Assembly: GCA_963966185.1 (NCBI GenBank)
Contig: CAWZYM010000076.1
Location: 267,501-331,500, forward strand
Source: Rhabditoides inermis
Lineage: Eukaryota > Nematoda > Chromadorea > Rhabditida > Rhabditidae
Direction of reading: 5' to 3'
Length of the DNA: 64,000 nt
Shown here piece after piece: positions 14,201-27,541 of the stretch. Both the position numbers and the translations under genes were made by a program. The first letter of the stretch is position 1. Each line of letters starts with the position of its first letter. The notes under the pieces were generated by a model. That model ran no database searches, had not been told where the DNA came from, and saw only the letters and a list, made by a program, of their open reading frames with translations.

Positions 14201-17200
14201 TTCTTCATGAACCTTTTAAAAACAGATACAATGTTTTATTCGAGTAGTCGCAACAGCGAGAGACGCTGGGGCAATAGGCAGGTATATCGTGCACACGTCT
14301 GTTTTTCCGAGTGGGAGTGGGGACAATGCGAAAGTGTTAGTAAGAACCCTGTCTCCTGTATTTTGAAGTACTCTTCATGAACATTTCAAAAACAGATACA
14401 ATGTTGTAATCGAGTAGTCGTAACAGCGAGAGACGGTGGGACAAAAAGGCAGGTAAATCGTGCAAACGTCTGTCTTCCCGAGTGATATTGGGGACAATGC
14501 GAAAGTGTTAGTAAGAACCCAGTCTCCTGTTTTTCAAAGTTTTCTTCATGAACATTTCAAAAACAGATACAATGTTGTAATCGAGTATTCGCAACAGCGA
14601 GAGACGCTAGGACAAAAGTCAGGTAAATCGTGCACACGTCTGTCTTTCCGAGTGGGAGTGGAGACAATGCGAAAGTGTTAGTAAGAACCCAGCCTTCTGT
14701 ATTTCAAAGTAATCTTCATGAACCTTTTAAAAACAGATACAATTTTGTATTCGAGTAGTCGCAACAGCGAGAGACGCTGGGGCAAAAGGCAGGTAAATCG
14801 TGCAAACGTCTGTCTTCCCGAGTGGGAGTGGGAACAATGCGAAAGTGTTAGTAAGAACCCAGTCTTCTGTATTTTAAAATATTCTTCATGAACCTTTTAA
14901 AAACAGATACAATGTTGTATTCGAGTAGTCGCAACAGCGAGAGACGCTGGGGCAAAAGGCAGGTAAATCGTGCACACGTCTGTCTTTCCGAATGATAGTG
15001 GGGACAATGCGAAAGTGTTAGTAAGAACCCAGTCTCCTGTATTTCGAAGTATTCGTCATAAACATTTCAAAAACAGATACAATGTTGTATTCGAGTAGTC
15101 GCAACAGCGAGAGACGGTGGGACAAAAAGGCAGGTAAAATGCGAAAGTGTTAGTAAGAACCCAGCCTTCCGTATTTCAAATTAATCTTCATGAACATGTT
15201 AAAAACAGATACAAGGTTGTAATCGAGTAGTCGCAACAGCGAGAGATGCTGGGGGAAAAGGCAGGTAAATCGTGCAAACGTCTGTCTTCCCGAGTGATAG
15301 TGGGGACATCGCGAAAGTGTTAGTAAGAACGCAGTCTCCTGTATTTCAAAATATTTTTCATGAACATCTCAAAAACAGATACAATGTTGTATTCGAGTAG
15401 TCGCAACAGCGAGAGACGCTGGGGCAAAAGGCAGGTAAATCGTGCACACGTCTGTCTTCCCGAGTGATAGTGGGGACAATGCGAAAGTGTTAGTAAGAAC
15501 CCAGTCTCCAGTATTTCAAAGTATTTTTCATGAACATCTCAAAAACAGATACAATGTTGTAATCAAGTAGTCGCAACAGCGAGAGACGCTGGGACAGAAA
15601 GGCAGGTAAATCGTGCACACGTCTGTCTTCCCGAGTGATAGTGGGGACAATGCGAAAGTGTTAGTAAGAACCCAGCCTTCCGTATTTCAAAGTAATCTTC
15701 ATGAACATGTTAAAAACAGATACAATGTTGTAATCGAGTAGTCGCAACAGCGAGAGATGCTGGGGGAAAAGGCAGGTAAATCGTGCAAACGTCTGTCTTC
15801 CCGAGTGATAGTGGGGACAATGCGAAAGTGTTAGTAAGAACGCAGTCTCCTGTATTTCAAAATATTTTTCATGAACATCTCAAAAACAGATACAATGTTG
15901 TATTCGAGTAGTCGCAACAGCGAGAGACGCTGGGGCAAAAGGCAGGTAAATCGTGCACACGTCTGTCTTCCCGAGTGATAGTGGGGACAATGCGAAAGTG
16001 TTAGTAAGAACCCAGTCTCCAGTATTTCAAAGTATTTTTCATGAACATCTCAAAAACAGATACAATGTTGTAATCAAGTAGTCGCAACAGCGAGAGACGC
16101 TGGGACAGAAAGGCAGGTAAATCGTGCACACGTCTGTCTTCCCGAGTGATAGTGGGGACAATGCGAAAGTGTTAGTAAGAACCCAGCCTTCTGTATTTCA
16201 AAGTAATCTTCATGAACATTTCAAAAACAAATACAATGTTGTAATCCAGTAGTCGCAACAGCGAGAGACAGTGGGACAAAAAAGCAGGTAAACCGTGCAC
16301 ACGTCTCTCTTCCCGAGTGATAGTGAGGACAATGCGAAAGTGTTAGTAAGAACCCAGTCTCCAGTATTTCAAAGTATTCTTCATGAACATCTCAAAAACA
16401 GATACAATGTTGTAATCGAGTAGTCGCAACAGCGAGAGACGGTGGGACAAAAAGGCAGGTAAATCGTGCACACGTCTGTCTTCCCGAGTGATAGTGGGGA
16501 CAATACGAAAGTGTTAGTAAAAACCCAGCCTTCTGTATTTTAAAGTAATCTTCATGAACCTTTTAAAAACAGATACCTAGTTGTAATCGAGTAGTCGCAA
16601 CAGCGAGAGACGGTGGGACAAAAAGGCAGGTAAATCGTGCAAACGTCTGTCTTCCCGAGTGGGAGTGGTAACAATGCGAAAGTGTTAGTAAGAACCCAGT
16701 CTCCTGTATTTCGAAGTATTCTTCATGAACCTTTTAAAAACAGATACAATGTTGTATTCGAGTAGTCGCAACAGCGAGAGACGCTGGGGCAAAAGGCAGG
16801 AAAATCGTGCACACGTCTGTCTTTCCGAGTGATAGTGGGGACAATGCGAAAGTGTTAGTAAGAACCCAGTCTCCTGTTTTTCAAAGTATTATTCATGAAC
16901 ATTTCAAAAACAGATACAATGTTGTAATCGAGTAGTCGCAACAGCGAGAGACGCTGGGACAAAAGGCAGGTAAATCGTGCACACGTCTGTTTTTCTGAGT
17001 GGGAGTGGGGACAATGCGAAAGTGTTAGTAAGAACCCAGTCTCCTGTATTTCAAAGTAAATTTCATGAACCTTTTAAAAACAGATACAATTTTGTATTCG
17101 AGTAGTCGCAACAGCGAGAGACGCTGGGGCAAAATGCAGGTAAATCGTGCAAACGTCTGTCTTCCCGAGTGGGAGTGGGAACAATGCGAATGTGTTAGTA

Positions 17201-20200
17201 AGGACCCAGACTCCTGTATTTCAAAGTATTCTTCATGAACATTTCAAAAACAGATACAATGCTGTAATCGAGTACTCGCAACAGCGAGAGACGGTGGGAC
17301 AAAAAGCAGGTAAATCGTGCACACGTCTGTCTTTCCGAGTGATAGTGGGGACAATGCGAAAGTGTTAGTAAGAACCCAGTCTCCTGTTTTTCAAAGTATT
17401 ATTCATGAACATTTCAAAAACAGATACAATGTTGTAATCGAGTAGTCGCAACAGCGAGAGACGCTGGGACAAAAGGCAGGTAAATCGTGCACACGTCTGT
17501 TTTTCTGAGTGGGAGTGGGGACAATGCGAAAGTGTTAGTAAGAACCCAGTCTCCTGTATTTCAAAGTAAATTTCATGAACCTTTTAAAAACAGATACAAT
17601 TTTGTATTCGAGTAGTCGCAACAGCGAGAGACGCTGGGGCAAAATGCAGGTAAATCGTGCAAACGTCTGTCTTCCCGAGTGGGAGTGGGAACAATGCGAA
17701 TGTGTTAGTAAGAACCCAGTCTCCTGTTTTTCAAAGTATTATTCATGAACATTTCAAAAACAGATACAATGTTGTAATCGAGTAGTCGCAACAGCGAGAG
17801 ACGCTGGGACAAAAGGCAGGTAAATCGTGCACACGTCTGTTTTTCTGAGTGGGAGTGGGGACAATGCGAAAGTGTTAGTAAGAACCCAGTCTCCTGTATT
17901 TCAAAGTAAATTTCATGAACCTTTTAAAAACAGATACAATTTTGTATTCGAGTAGTCGCAACAGCGAGAGACGCTGGGGCAAAATGCAGGTAAATCGTGC
18001 AAACGTCTGTCTTCCCGAGTGGGAGTGGGAACAATGCGAATGTGTTAGTAAGAATCCAGTCTTCTGTAGTTTAAAGTATTCTTCATGAACCTTTTAAAAA
18101 CAGATACAATGTTGTATTCGAGTAGTCGCAACAGCGAGAGACGGTGGGACAAAAAGGCAGGTAAATCGTGCAAACGTCTGTCTTCCCGAGTGATAGTGGG
18201 GACAATGCGAAAGTGTTAGTAAGAACCCAGTCTCCTGTATTTCAAAATATTCGTCATGAACATTTCAAAAACAGATACAATGTTGTATTCGAGTAGTCGC
18301 AACAGCGAGAGACGGTGGGACAAAAAGGCAGGTGAAATGCGAAAATGTTAGTAAGGACCCAGACTCCTGTATTTCAAAGTATTCTTCATGAACATTTCAA
18401 AAACAGATACAATGTTGTAATCGAGTACTCGCAACAGCGAGAGACGGTGGGACAAAAAGCAGGTAAATCGTGCAAACGTATGTCTTCCCGATTGGGAGTT
18501 GGAACAATGCGAAAGTGTTAGTAAGAACCCAGTCTCCTGTTTTTTAAGTATTCTTCATGAACATTTCAAAAACAGATACAATGTTGTAATCGAGTAGTCG
18601 CAACAGCGAGAGACGCTGGGACAAAAGGCAGGTAAAATGCGAAAATGTTAGTAAGGACCCAGACTCCTGTATTTCAAAGTATTCTTCATGAACATTTCAA
18701 AAACAGATACAATGTTGTAATCGAGTACTCGCAACAGCGAGAGACGGTGGGACAAAAAGCAGGTAAATCGTGCAAACGTATGTCTTCCCGATTGGGAGTG
18801 GGAACAATGCGAAAGTGTTAGTAAGAACCCAGTCTCCTGTTTTTTAAGTATTCTTCATGAACATTTCGAAAACAGATACAATGTTGTATTCGAGTAGTCG
18901 CAACAGCGAGAGACGGTGGGACAAAAAGGCAGGTAAATCGTGCAAACGTCTGTCTTGCCGAGTGAGAGTGGGGGCAATGAGAAAGTGTTAGTAAGAACCC
19001 AGTTTCCTGTAATTCAAAGTATTCTTCATGAACCTTTTAAAAACAGATACAATGTTTTATTCGAGTAGTCGCAACAGCGAGAGACGCTGGGGCAATAGGC
19101 AGGTATATCGTGCACACGTCTGTTTTTCCGAGTGGGAGTGGGGACAATGCGAAAGTGTTAGTAAGAACCCTGTCTCCTGTATTTTGAAGTACTCTTCATG
19201 AACATTTCAAAAACAGATACAATGTTGTAATCGAGTAGTCGTAACAGCGAGAGACGGTGGGACAAAAAGGCAGGTAAATCGTGCAAACGTCTGTCTTCCC
19301 GAGTGATATTGGGGACAATGCGAAAGTGTTAGTAAGAACCCAGTCTCCTGTTTTTCAAAGTTTTCTTCATGAACATTTCAAAAACAGATACAATGTTGTA
19401 ATCGAGTATTCGCAACAGCGAGAGACGCTAGGACAAAAGTCAGGTAAATCGTGCACACGTCTGTCTTTCCGAGTGGGAGTGGAGACAATGCGAAAGTGTT
19501 AGTAAGAACCCAGCCTTCTGTATTTCAAAGTAATCTTCATGAACCTTTTAAAAACAGATACAATTTTGTATTCGAGTAGTCGCAACAGCGAGAGACGCTG
19601 GGGCAAAAGGCAGGTAAATCGTGCAAACGTCTGTCTTCCCGAGTGGGAGTGGGAACAATGCGAAAGTGTTAGTAAGAACCCAGTCTTCTGTATTTTAAAA
19701 TATTCTTCATGAACCTTTTAAAAACAGATACAATGTTGTATTCGAGTAGTCGCAACAGCGAGAGACGCTGGGGCAAAAGGCAGGTAAATCGTGCACACGT
19801 CTGTCTTTCCGAATGATAGTGGGGACAATGCGAAAGTGTTAGTAAGAACCCAGTCTCCTGTATTTCGAAGTATTCGTCATAAACATTTCAAAAACAGATA
19901 CAATGTTGTATTCGAGTAGTCGCAACAGCGAGAGACGGTGGGACAAAAAGGCAGGTAAAATGCGAAAGTGTTAGTAAGAACCCAGCCTTCCGTATTTCAA
20001 ATTAATCTTCATGAACATGTTAAAAACAGATACAAGGTTGTAATCGAGTAGTCGCAACAGCGAGAGATGCTGGGGGAAAAGGCAGGTAAATCGTGCAAAC
20101 GTCTGTCTTCCCGAGTGATAGTGGGGACATCGCGAAAGTGTTAGTAAGAACGCAGTCTCCTGTATTTCAAAATATTTTTCATGAACATCTCAAAAACAGA

Positions 20201-23200
20201 TACAATGTTGTATTCGAGTAGTCGCAACAGCGAGAGACGCTGGGGCAAAAGGCAGGTAAATCGTGCACACGTCTGTCTTCCCGAGTGATAGTGGGGACAA
20301 TGCGAAAGTGTTAGTAAGAACCCAGTCTCCAGTATTTCAAAGTATTTTTCATGAACATCTCAAAAACAGATACAATGTTGTAATCAAGTAGTCGCAACAG
20401 CGAGAGACGCTGGGACAGAAAGGCAGGTAAATCGTGCACACGTCTGTCTTCCCGAGTGATAGTGGGGACAATGCGAAAGTGTTAGTAAGAACCCAGCCTT
20501 CCGTATTTCAAAGTAATCTTCATGAACATGTTAAAAACAGATACAATGTTGTAATCGAGTAGTCGCAACAGCGAGAGATGCTGGGGGAAAAGGCAGGTAA
20601 ATCGTGCAAACGTCTGTCTTCCCGAGTGATAGTGGGGACAATGCGAAAGTGTTAGTAAGAACGCAGTCTCCTGTATTTCAAAATATTTTTCATGAACATC
20701 TCAAAAACAGATACAATGTTGTATTCGAGTAGTCGCAACAGCGAGAGACGCTGGGGCAAAAGGCAGGTAAATCGTGCACACGTCTGTCTTCCCGAGTGAT
20801 AGTGGGGACAATGCGAAAGTGTTAGTAAGAACCCAGTCTCCAGTATTTCAAAGTATTTTTCATGAACATCTCAAAAACAGATACAATGTTGTAATCAAGT
20901 AGTCGCAACAGCGAGAGACGCTGGGACAGAAAGGCAGGTAAATCGTGCACACGTCTGTCTTCCCGAGTGATAGTGGGGACAATGCGAAAGTGTTAGTAAG
21001 AACCCAGCCTTCTGTATTTCAAAGTAATCTTCATGAACATTTCAAAAACAAATACAATGTTGTAATCCAGTAGTCGCAACAGCGAGAGACAGTGAGACAA
21101 AAAAGCAGGTAAACCGTGCACACGTCTCTCTTCCCGAGTGATAGTGAGGACAATGCGAAAGTGTTAGTAAGAACCCAGTCTCCAGTATTTCAAAGTATTC
21201 TTCATGAACATCTCAAAAACAGATACAATGTTGTAATCGAGTAGTCGCAACAGCGAGAGACGCTGGGACAAAAAGGCAGGTAAATCGTGCACACGTCTGT
21301 CTTCCCGAGTGATAGTGGGGACAATGCGAAAGTGTTAGTAAGAACCCAGTCTCCTGTATTTCGAAGTATTCTTCATGAACCTTTTAAAAACAGATACAAT
21401 GTTGTATTCGAGTAGTCGCAACAGCGAGAGACGCTGGGGCAAAAGGCAGGAAAATCGTGCACACGTCTGTCTTTCCGAGTGATAGTGGGGACAATGCGAA
21501 AGTGTTAGTAAGAACCCAGTCTCCTGTTTTTCAAAGTATTATTCATGAACATTTCAAAAACAGATACAATGTTGTAATCGAGTAGTCGCAACAGCGAGAG
21601 ACGCTGGGACAAAAGGCAGGTAAATCGTGCACACGTCTGTTTTTCTGAGTGGGAGTGGGGACAATGCGAAAGTGTTAGTAAGAACCCAGTCTCCTGTATT
21701 TCAAAGTAAATTTCATGAACCTTTTAAAAACAGATACAATTTTGTATTCGAGTAGTCGCAACAGCGAGAGACGCTGGGGCAAAATGCAGGTAAATCGTGC
21801 AAACGTCTGTCTTCCCGAGTGGGAGTGGGAACAATGCGAATGTGTTAGTAAGAATCCAGTCTTCTGTAGTTTAAAGTATTCTTCATGAACCTTTTAAAAA
21901 CAGATACAATGTTGTATTCGAGTAGTCGCAACAGCGAGAGACGGTGGGACAAAAAGGCAGGTAAATCGTGCAAACGTCTGTCTTCCCGAGTGATAGTGGG
22001 GACAATGCGAAAGTGTTAGTAAGAACCCAGTCTCCTGTATTTCAAAATATTCGTCATGAACATTTCAAAAACAGATACAATGTTGTATTCGAGTAGTCGC
22101 AACAGCGAGAGACGGTGGGACAAAAAGGCAGGTGAAATGCGAAAATGTTAGTAAGGACCCAGACTCCTGTATTTCAAAGTATTCTTCATGAACATTTCAA
22201 AAACAGATACAATGTTGTAATCGAGTACTCGCAACAGCGAGAGACGGTGGGACAAAAAGCAGGTAAATCGTGCAAACGTATGTCTTCCCGATTGGGAGTT
22301 GGAACAATGCGAAAGTGTTAGTAAGAACCCAGTCTCCTGTTTTTTAAGTATTCTTCATGAACATTTCAAAAACAGATACAATGTTGTAATCGAGTAGTCG
22401 CAACAGCGAGAGACGCTGGGACAAAAGGCAGGTAAAATGCGAAAATGTTAGTAAGGACCCAGACTCCTGTATTTCAAAGTATTCTTCATGAACATTTCAA
22501 AAACAGTTACAATGTTGTAATCGAGTACTCGCAACAGCGAGAGACGGTGGGACAAAAAGCAGGTAAATCGTGCAAACGTATGTCTTCCCGATTGGGAGTG
22601 GGAACAATGCGAAAGTGTTAGTAAGAACCCAGTCTCCTGTTTTTTAAGTATTCTTCATGAACATTTCGAAAACAGATACAATGTTGTAATCGAGTAGTCG
22701 CAACAGCGAGAGACGCTGGGACAAAAGGCAGGTAAATCGTGCACATGTCTGTCTTTTCGAGTGGGAGTGGGGACAATGCGAAAGTGTTAGTAAGAAACCA
22801 GTCTCCTGTATTTCAAAATATTATTCATGAACATATTAAAAACAGATACAATGTTGTAATCGAGTAATCGCAACAGCGAGAGACGCTGGGACAAAAGGCA
22901 GGTAAATCGTGCACACGTCTGTTTTTCTGAGTGGGAGTGGGGACAATGCGAAAGTGTTAGTAAGAACCTAGTCTCCTGTATTTCAAAGTTTTCTTCATGA
23001 TTATTTCAAAAACAGATACAATGTTTTATTCGAGTAGTCGCAACAGCGAGAGACGCTGGGACAAAAGGCAGGTAAATCGTGCACACGTCTGTCTTTCCGA
23101 GTGGGAGTGGGGACAATGCGAAAGTGTTAGTAAGAACCCAGTCTTCTGTATTTCAAAGTATTCTTCATGAACCTTTTAAAAACAGATACAATGTTGTATT

Positions 23201-26200
23201 CGAGTAGTCGCAACAGCGAGAGACGGTGGGACAAAAAGGCAGGTAAATTGTGCAAACGTCTGTCTTCCCGAGTGATAGTGGGGACAATGCGAAAGTGTTG
23301 GTAAGAACACAGCGTTCTGTATTTCAAAGTAATCTTCATGAGCATTTCAAAAACAGATACAATGTTGTATTCGAGTAGTCGCAACAGCGAGAGACGGTGG
23401 GACAAAAAGGCAGGTAAATCGTGCAAACGTCTGTCTTGCCGAGTGAGAGTGGGGGCAATGAGAAAGTGTTAGTAAGAACCCAGTTTCCTGTAATTCAAAG
23501 TATTCTTCATGAACCTTTTAAAAACAGATACAATGTTTTATTCGAGTAGTCGCAACAGCGAGAGAGACTCTGGGGCAATAGGCAGGTATATCGTGCACAC
23601 GTCTGTTTTTCCGAGTGGGAGTGGGGACAATGCGAAAGTGTTAGTAAGAACCCTGTCTCCTGTATTTTGAAGTACTCTTCATGAACATTTCAAAAACAGA
23701 TACAATGTTGTAATCGAGTAGTCGTAACAGCGAGAGACGGTGGGACAAAAAGGCAGGTAAATCGTGCAAACGTCTGTCTTCCCGAGTGATATTGGGGACA
23801 ATGCGAAAGTGTTAGTAAGAACCCAGTCTCCTGTTTTTCAAAGTTTTCTTCATGAACATTTCAAAAACAGATACAATGTTGTAATCGAGTATTCGCAACA
23901 GCGAGAGACGCTAGGACAAAAGTCAGGTAAATCGTGCACACGTCTGTCTTTCCGAGTGGGAGTGGAGACAATGCGAAAGTGTTAGTAAGAACCCAGCCTT
24001 CTGTATTTCAAAGTAATCTTCATGAACCTTTTAAAAACAGATACAATTTTGTATTCGAGTAGTCGCAACAGCGAGAGACGCTGGGGCAAAAGGCAGGTAA
24101 ATCGTGCAAACGTCTGTCTTCCCGAGTGGGAGTGGGAACAATGCGAAAGTGTTAGTAAGAACCCAGTCTTCTGTATTTTAAAATATTCTTCATGAACCTT
24201 TTAAAAACAGATACAATGTTGTATTCGAGTAGTCGCAACAGCGAGAGACGGTGGGACAAAAAGGCAGGTAAAATGCGAAAGTGTTAGTAAGAACCCAGCC
24301 TTCCGTATTTCAAAGTAATCTTCATGAACATGTTAAAAACAGATACAATGTTGTAATCGAGTAGTCGCAACAGCGAGAGATGCTGGGGGAAAAGGCAGGT
24401 AAATCGTGCAAACGTCTGTCTTCCCGAGTGATAGTGGGGACAATGCGAAAGTGTTAGTAAGAACGCAGTCTCCTGTATTTCAAAATATTTTTCATGAACA
24501 TCTCAAAAACAGATACAATGTTGTATTCGAGTAGTCGCAACAGCGAGAGACGCTGGGGCAAAAGGCAGGTAAATCGTGCACACGTCTGTCTTCCCGAGTG
24601 ATAGTGGGGACAATGCGAAAGTGTTAGTAAGAACCCAGTCTCCAGTATTTCAAAGTATTTTTCATGAACATCTCAAAAACAGATACAATGTTGTAATCAA
24701 GTAGTCGCAACAGCGAGAGACGCTGGGACAGAAAGGCAGGTAAATCGTGCACACGTCTGTCTTCCCGAGTGATAGTGGGGACAATGCGAAAGTGTTAGTA
24801 AGAACCCAGCCTTCTGTATTTCAAAGTAATCTTCATGAACATTTCAAAAACAAATACAATGTTGTAATCCAGTAGTCGCAACAGCGAGAGACAGTGGGAC
24901 AAAAAAGCAGGTAAACCGTGCACACGTCTCTCTTCCCGAGTGATAGTGAGGACAATGCGAAAGTGTTAGTAAGAACCCAGTCTCCAGTATTTCAAAGTAT
25001 TCTTCATGAACATCTCAAAAACAGATACAATGTTGTAATCGAGTAGTCGCAACAGCGAGAGACGCTGGGACAAAAAGGCAGGTAAATCGTGCACACGTCT
25101 GTCTTCCCGAGTGATAGTGGGGACAATACGAAAGTGTTAGTAAAAACCCAGCCTTCTGTATTTTAAAGTAATCTTCATGAACCTTTTAAAAACAGATACC
25201 TAGTTGTAATCGAGTAGTCGCAACAGCGAGAGACGGTGGGACAAAAAGGCAGGTAAATCGTGCAAACGTCTGTCTTCCCGAGTGGGAGTGGTAACAATGC
25301 GAAAGTGTTAGTAAGAACCCAGTCTCCTGTATTTCGAAGTATTCTTCATGAACCTTTTAAAAACAGATACAATGTTGTATTCGAGTAGTCGCAACAGCGA
25401 GAGACGCTGGGGCAAAAGGCAGGAAAATCGTGCACACGTCTGTCTTTCCGAGTGATAGTGGGGACAATGCGAAAGTGTTAGTAAGAACCCAGTCTCCTGT
25501 TTTTCAAAGTATTATTCATGAACATTTCAAAAACAGATACAATGTTGTAATCGAGTAGTCGCAACAGCGAGAGACGCTGGGACAAAAGGCAGGTAAATCG
25601 TGCACACGTCTGTTTTTCTGAGTGGGAGTGGGGACAATGCGAAAGTGTTAGTAAGAACCCAGTCTCCTGTATTTCAAAGTAAATTTCATGAACCTTTTAA
25701 AAACAGATACAATTTTGTATTCGAGTAGTCGCAACAGCGAGAGACGCTGGGGCAAAATGCAGGTAAATCGTGCAAACGTCTGTCTTCCCGAGTGGGAGTG
25801 GGAACAATGCGAATGTGTTAGTAAGAATCCAGTCTTCTGTAGTTTAAAGTATTCTTCATGAACCTTTTAAAAACAGATACAATGTTGTATTCGAGTACTC
25901 GCAACAGCGAGAGACGCTGGGGCAAAAGGCAGGTAAATCGTGCACACGTCTGTCTTTCCGAATGATAGTGGGAACAATGCGAAAGTGTTAGTAAGAACCC
26001 AGTCTCCTGTATTTCAAAGTATTCGTCATGAACATTTCAAAAACAGATACAATGTTGTATTCGAGTAGTCGCAACAGCGAGAGACGGTGGGACAAAAAGG
26101 CAGATAAAATGCGAAAGTGTTAGTAAGAACCCAGCCTTCTGTATTTCAAAGTAATCTTCATGAACATGTTAAAAACAGATACAATGATGTAATCGAGTAG

Positions 26201-26531
26201 TCGCAACAGCGAGAGATGCTGGGGCAAAAGGCAGGTAAATCGTGCAAACGTCTGTCTTCCCGAGTGATAGTGGGGACAATGCAAAAGTGTTAGTAAGAAC
26301 CCAGTCTCCTGTATTTCAAAATATTTTTCATGAACATCTCAAAAACAGATACAATGTTGTATTCGAGTAGTCGCAACAGCGAGAGACGCTGGGGCAAAAG
26401 GCAGGTAAATCGTGCACACGTCTGTCTTCCCGAGTGATAGTGGGGACAATGCGAAAGTGTTAGTAAGAACCCAGTCTCCAGTATTTCAAAGTATTCTTCA
26501 TGAACCTTTTAAAAACAGATACAATGTTGTA
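2268..26531. repeat. 170-bp satellite DNA array (~24 kb)
   Basis: Roughly 140-145 head-to-tail monomers. The conserved core CGAGTAGTCGCAACAGCGAG recurs every 170 bp (for example 2451, 2621, 2791, 2961). Each monomer also contains a palindromic TTCATGAA and the block GATACAATGTTGTA. Variants are recurrent: a ~39-bp deletion joins CAGGTAAA directly to ATGCGAAA (for example 3671, 3974, 10316), and a ~12-bp deletion lies before GATACAATG (3441, 7948). Short open frames of 60-105 codons recur only because the monomer recurs, and they have no protein features. The array starts in a truncated monomer at 2268 and ends where a fold-back element interrupts the last monomer. A monomer of 170 bp is close to nucleosome length and to many centromeric satellites, but a centromere role is not shown here. 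Confidence 0.95.
5302..26500. repeat. Higher-order repeat organisation, period ~4.82 kb
   Basis: The same distinctive monomer variants recur at long, regular spacing. The variant reading GAGTGATATTGGGGACAA starts at 5302, 9639, 14460, 19281 and 23764, giving spacings of 4337, 4821, 4821 and 4483 bp. A second variant recurs at 12326 and 17147, again 4821 bp apart. Spacings shorter than 4821 differ by amounts close to two or three monomers. The 4.82-kb blocks look nearly identical to one another while neighbouring monomers within a block differ at many positions. Amplification of blocks of about 28 monomers is therefore younger than the divergence of the monomers. Confidence 0.88.
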
Positions 26532-26847
26532 TTATCTGTTAAAAAGTACTTGCGTAAAGATATTAAGTTTGTCTTGACCCAATTCAACAAAAGCGCATGC
26601 ATAAAACGTTTACAAATACTAACACAAACCTGCGCCTCTCTCCCCCCCCTCTCTCTCTCCTCTCTCTCTCTCTCTAATATGGACGTATGACGTTATTCAT
26701 TTGTATTGTTATATTTCATCTGTTAGTGTCCACTGTCCGTTATGCGCAGGTTTGTGTTAGTATTTGTAAACGTTTTATGCATGCGCTTTTGTTGAATTGG
26801 GTCAAGACAAACTTAATATCTTTACGCAAGTACTTTTTAACAGATAA
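26532..26847. repeat. Long perfect inverted repeat, 104-bp arms
   Basis: Arms 26532-26635 and 26744-26847 are exact reverse complements as read, with a 108-bp loop. Both arms contain AAAAGCGCATGCAT or its complement. A perfect match over 104 bp means the arms are very young or kept identical by gene conversion. As RNA they would form a long hairpin. Confidence 0.9.
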
Positions 26848-27108
26848 TATATGTGCTTTTGTTGAATTTCATAGAAATTTCTTCTGTTTCTGATTCCCAA
26901 GCTCTGTCGTTAATTTCTCTGCGTGCCCTGCCCGCCTGCCGGGAGAGAGAGCTAGCCAGAGTGACAAACCCAAAACAACGCAAACCCGGCGCGAATTAGA
27001 CGCTGGCGGCGGCAAGGCGAACTACACTCAAAGTGCTAGTTGGAGAACACGCGCAGAAAACGCCGAGAGAGTACGCTTTCGGCAGAGAGTCAGCGTTACC
27101 GGACACGA

Positions 27109-27138
27109 CACCCACCCACCCACCCACCCACCCACCCA
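27109..27138. repeat. (CCCA)n minisatellite in element copy 1
   Basis: About seven CCCA units inside the composite element, matched at the same place in copy 2 (30397-30435). It marks the start of the conserved tail segment. Confidence 0.9.
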
Positions 27139-27344
27139 CACGCTGGCCTCTCACCTCATGGGTGCGCGAGATCGCTCATAATTTCTTTCGGAGAAAAGAT
27201 ACAAAGATGCCATCAATTAGTGATATGGCCTACGGAACCGTGCGAATCTAACTAACATAAATTGGATGAGTTCGCATTCCTGCTAACATGATTTTTGGAT
27301 ATCGCTTCTTGAAAATTCTAGCGCGAGCCCTATCCTAAGCCAAA

Positions 27345-27371
27345 AGAGAGGGCGCTGCGCGCCCTCTCTAA
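27345..27371. other. Terminal perfect hairpin of element copy 1
   Basis: Left stem AGAGAGGGCGC (27345-27355), loop TGC and right stem GCGCCCTCTCT (27359-27369) pair over 11 bp without mismatch. AA follows and the satellite resumes with TTCGAG. The same hairpin ends copy 2. Confidence 0.9.
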
Positions 27372-27541
27372 TTCGAGTAGTCGCAACAGCGAGAGACGCT
27401 GAGGCAAAAGGCAGGTAAATCGTGCAAACGTCTGTCTTCCCGAGTGAGAGTGGGGACAATGCGAAAGTGTTAGTAAGAACCCAGTCTTCTGTATTTCAAA
27501 GTATTCTTTATGAACATTTCAAAAACAGATACAATGTTGTA
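27372..27541. repeat. Single satellite monomer between two composite elements
   Basis: Exactly 170 bp of satellite, starting TTCGAGTAGTCG and ending ACAATGTTGTA. It is one complete monomer in the circular permutation set by the element insertion point. It separates element copy 1 from copy 2. Confidence 0.92.

Larger units (their letters stand above)
26532..27371. mobile_element. Composite fold-back element, copy 1 (840 bp)
   Basis: The element interrupts a satellite monomer between GATACAATGTTGTA and TTCGAGTAGTCG; the two sides together restore an intact monomer. Order: a left arm of 104 bp (26532-26635) beginning TTATCTGTTAAAAAGTACTT; a 108-bp spacer with a short CT run; a right arm (26744-26847) that is its exact reverse complement; about 260 bp of GC-richer sequence; a CACCC minisatellite (27109-27138); a conserved tail of about 230 bp; and a terminal hairpin (27345-27369) followed by AA. 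No transposase or helicase frame is present, so it is non-autonomous. A TA on both sides of the fold-back part would fit a Tc1/mariner-type MITE. The terminal hairpin plus CTAA, next to a T, recalls Helitron or Helentron ends. The class is unresolved. Confidence 0.8.

Noticed and set aside
2268..26531. Recurring 60-105-codon open frames in the satellite
   Set aside because: They repeat with the monomer, use non-ATG starts in many cases, shift frame with small indels and show no domain, so they are by-products of the repeat.
2268..26531. CRISPR-like array
   Set aside because: Whole 170-bp units repeat head to tail without unique spacers, and the DNA is eukaryotic.
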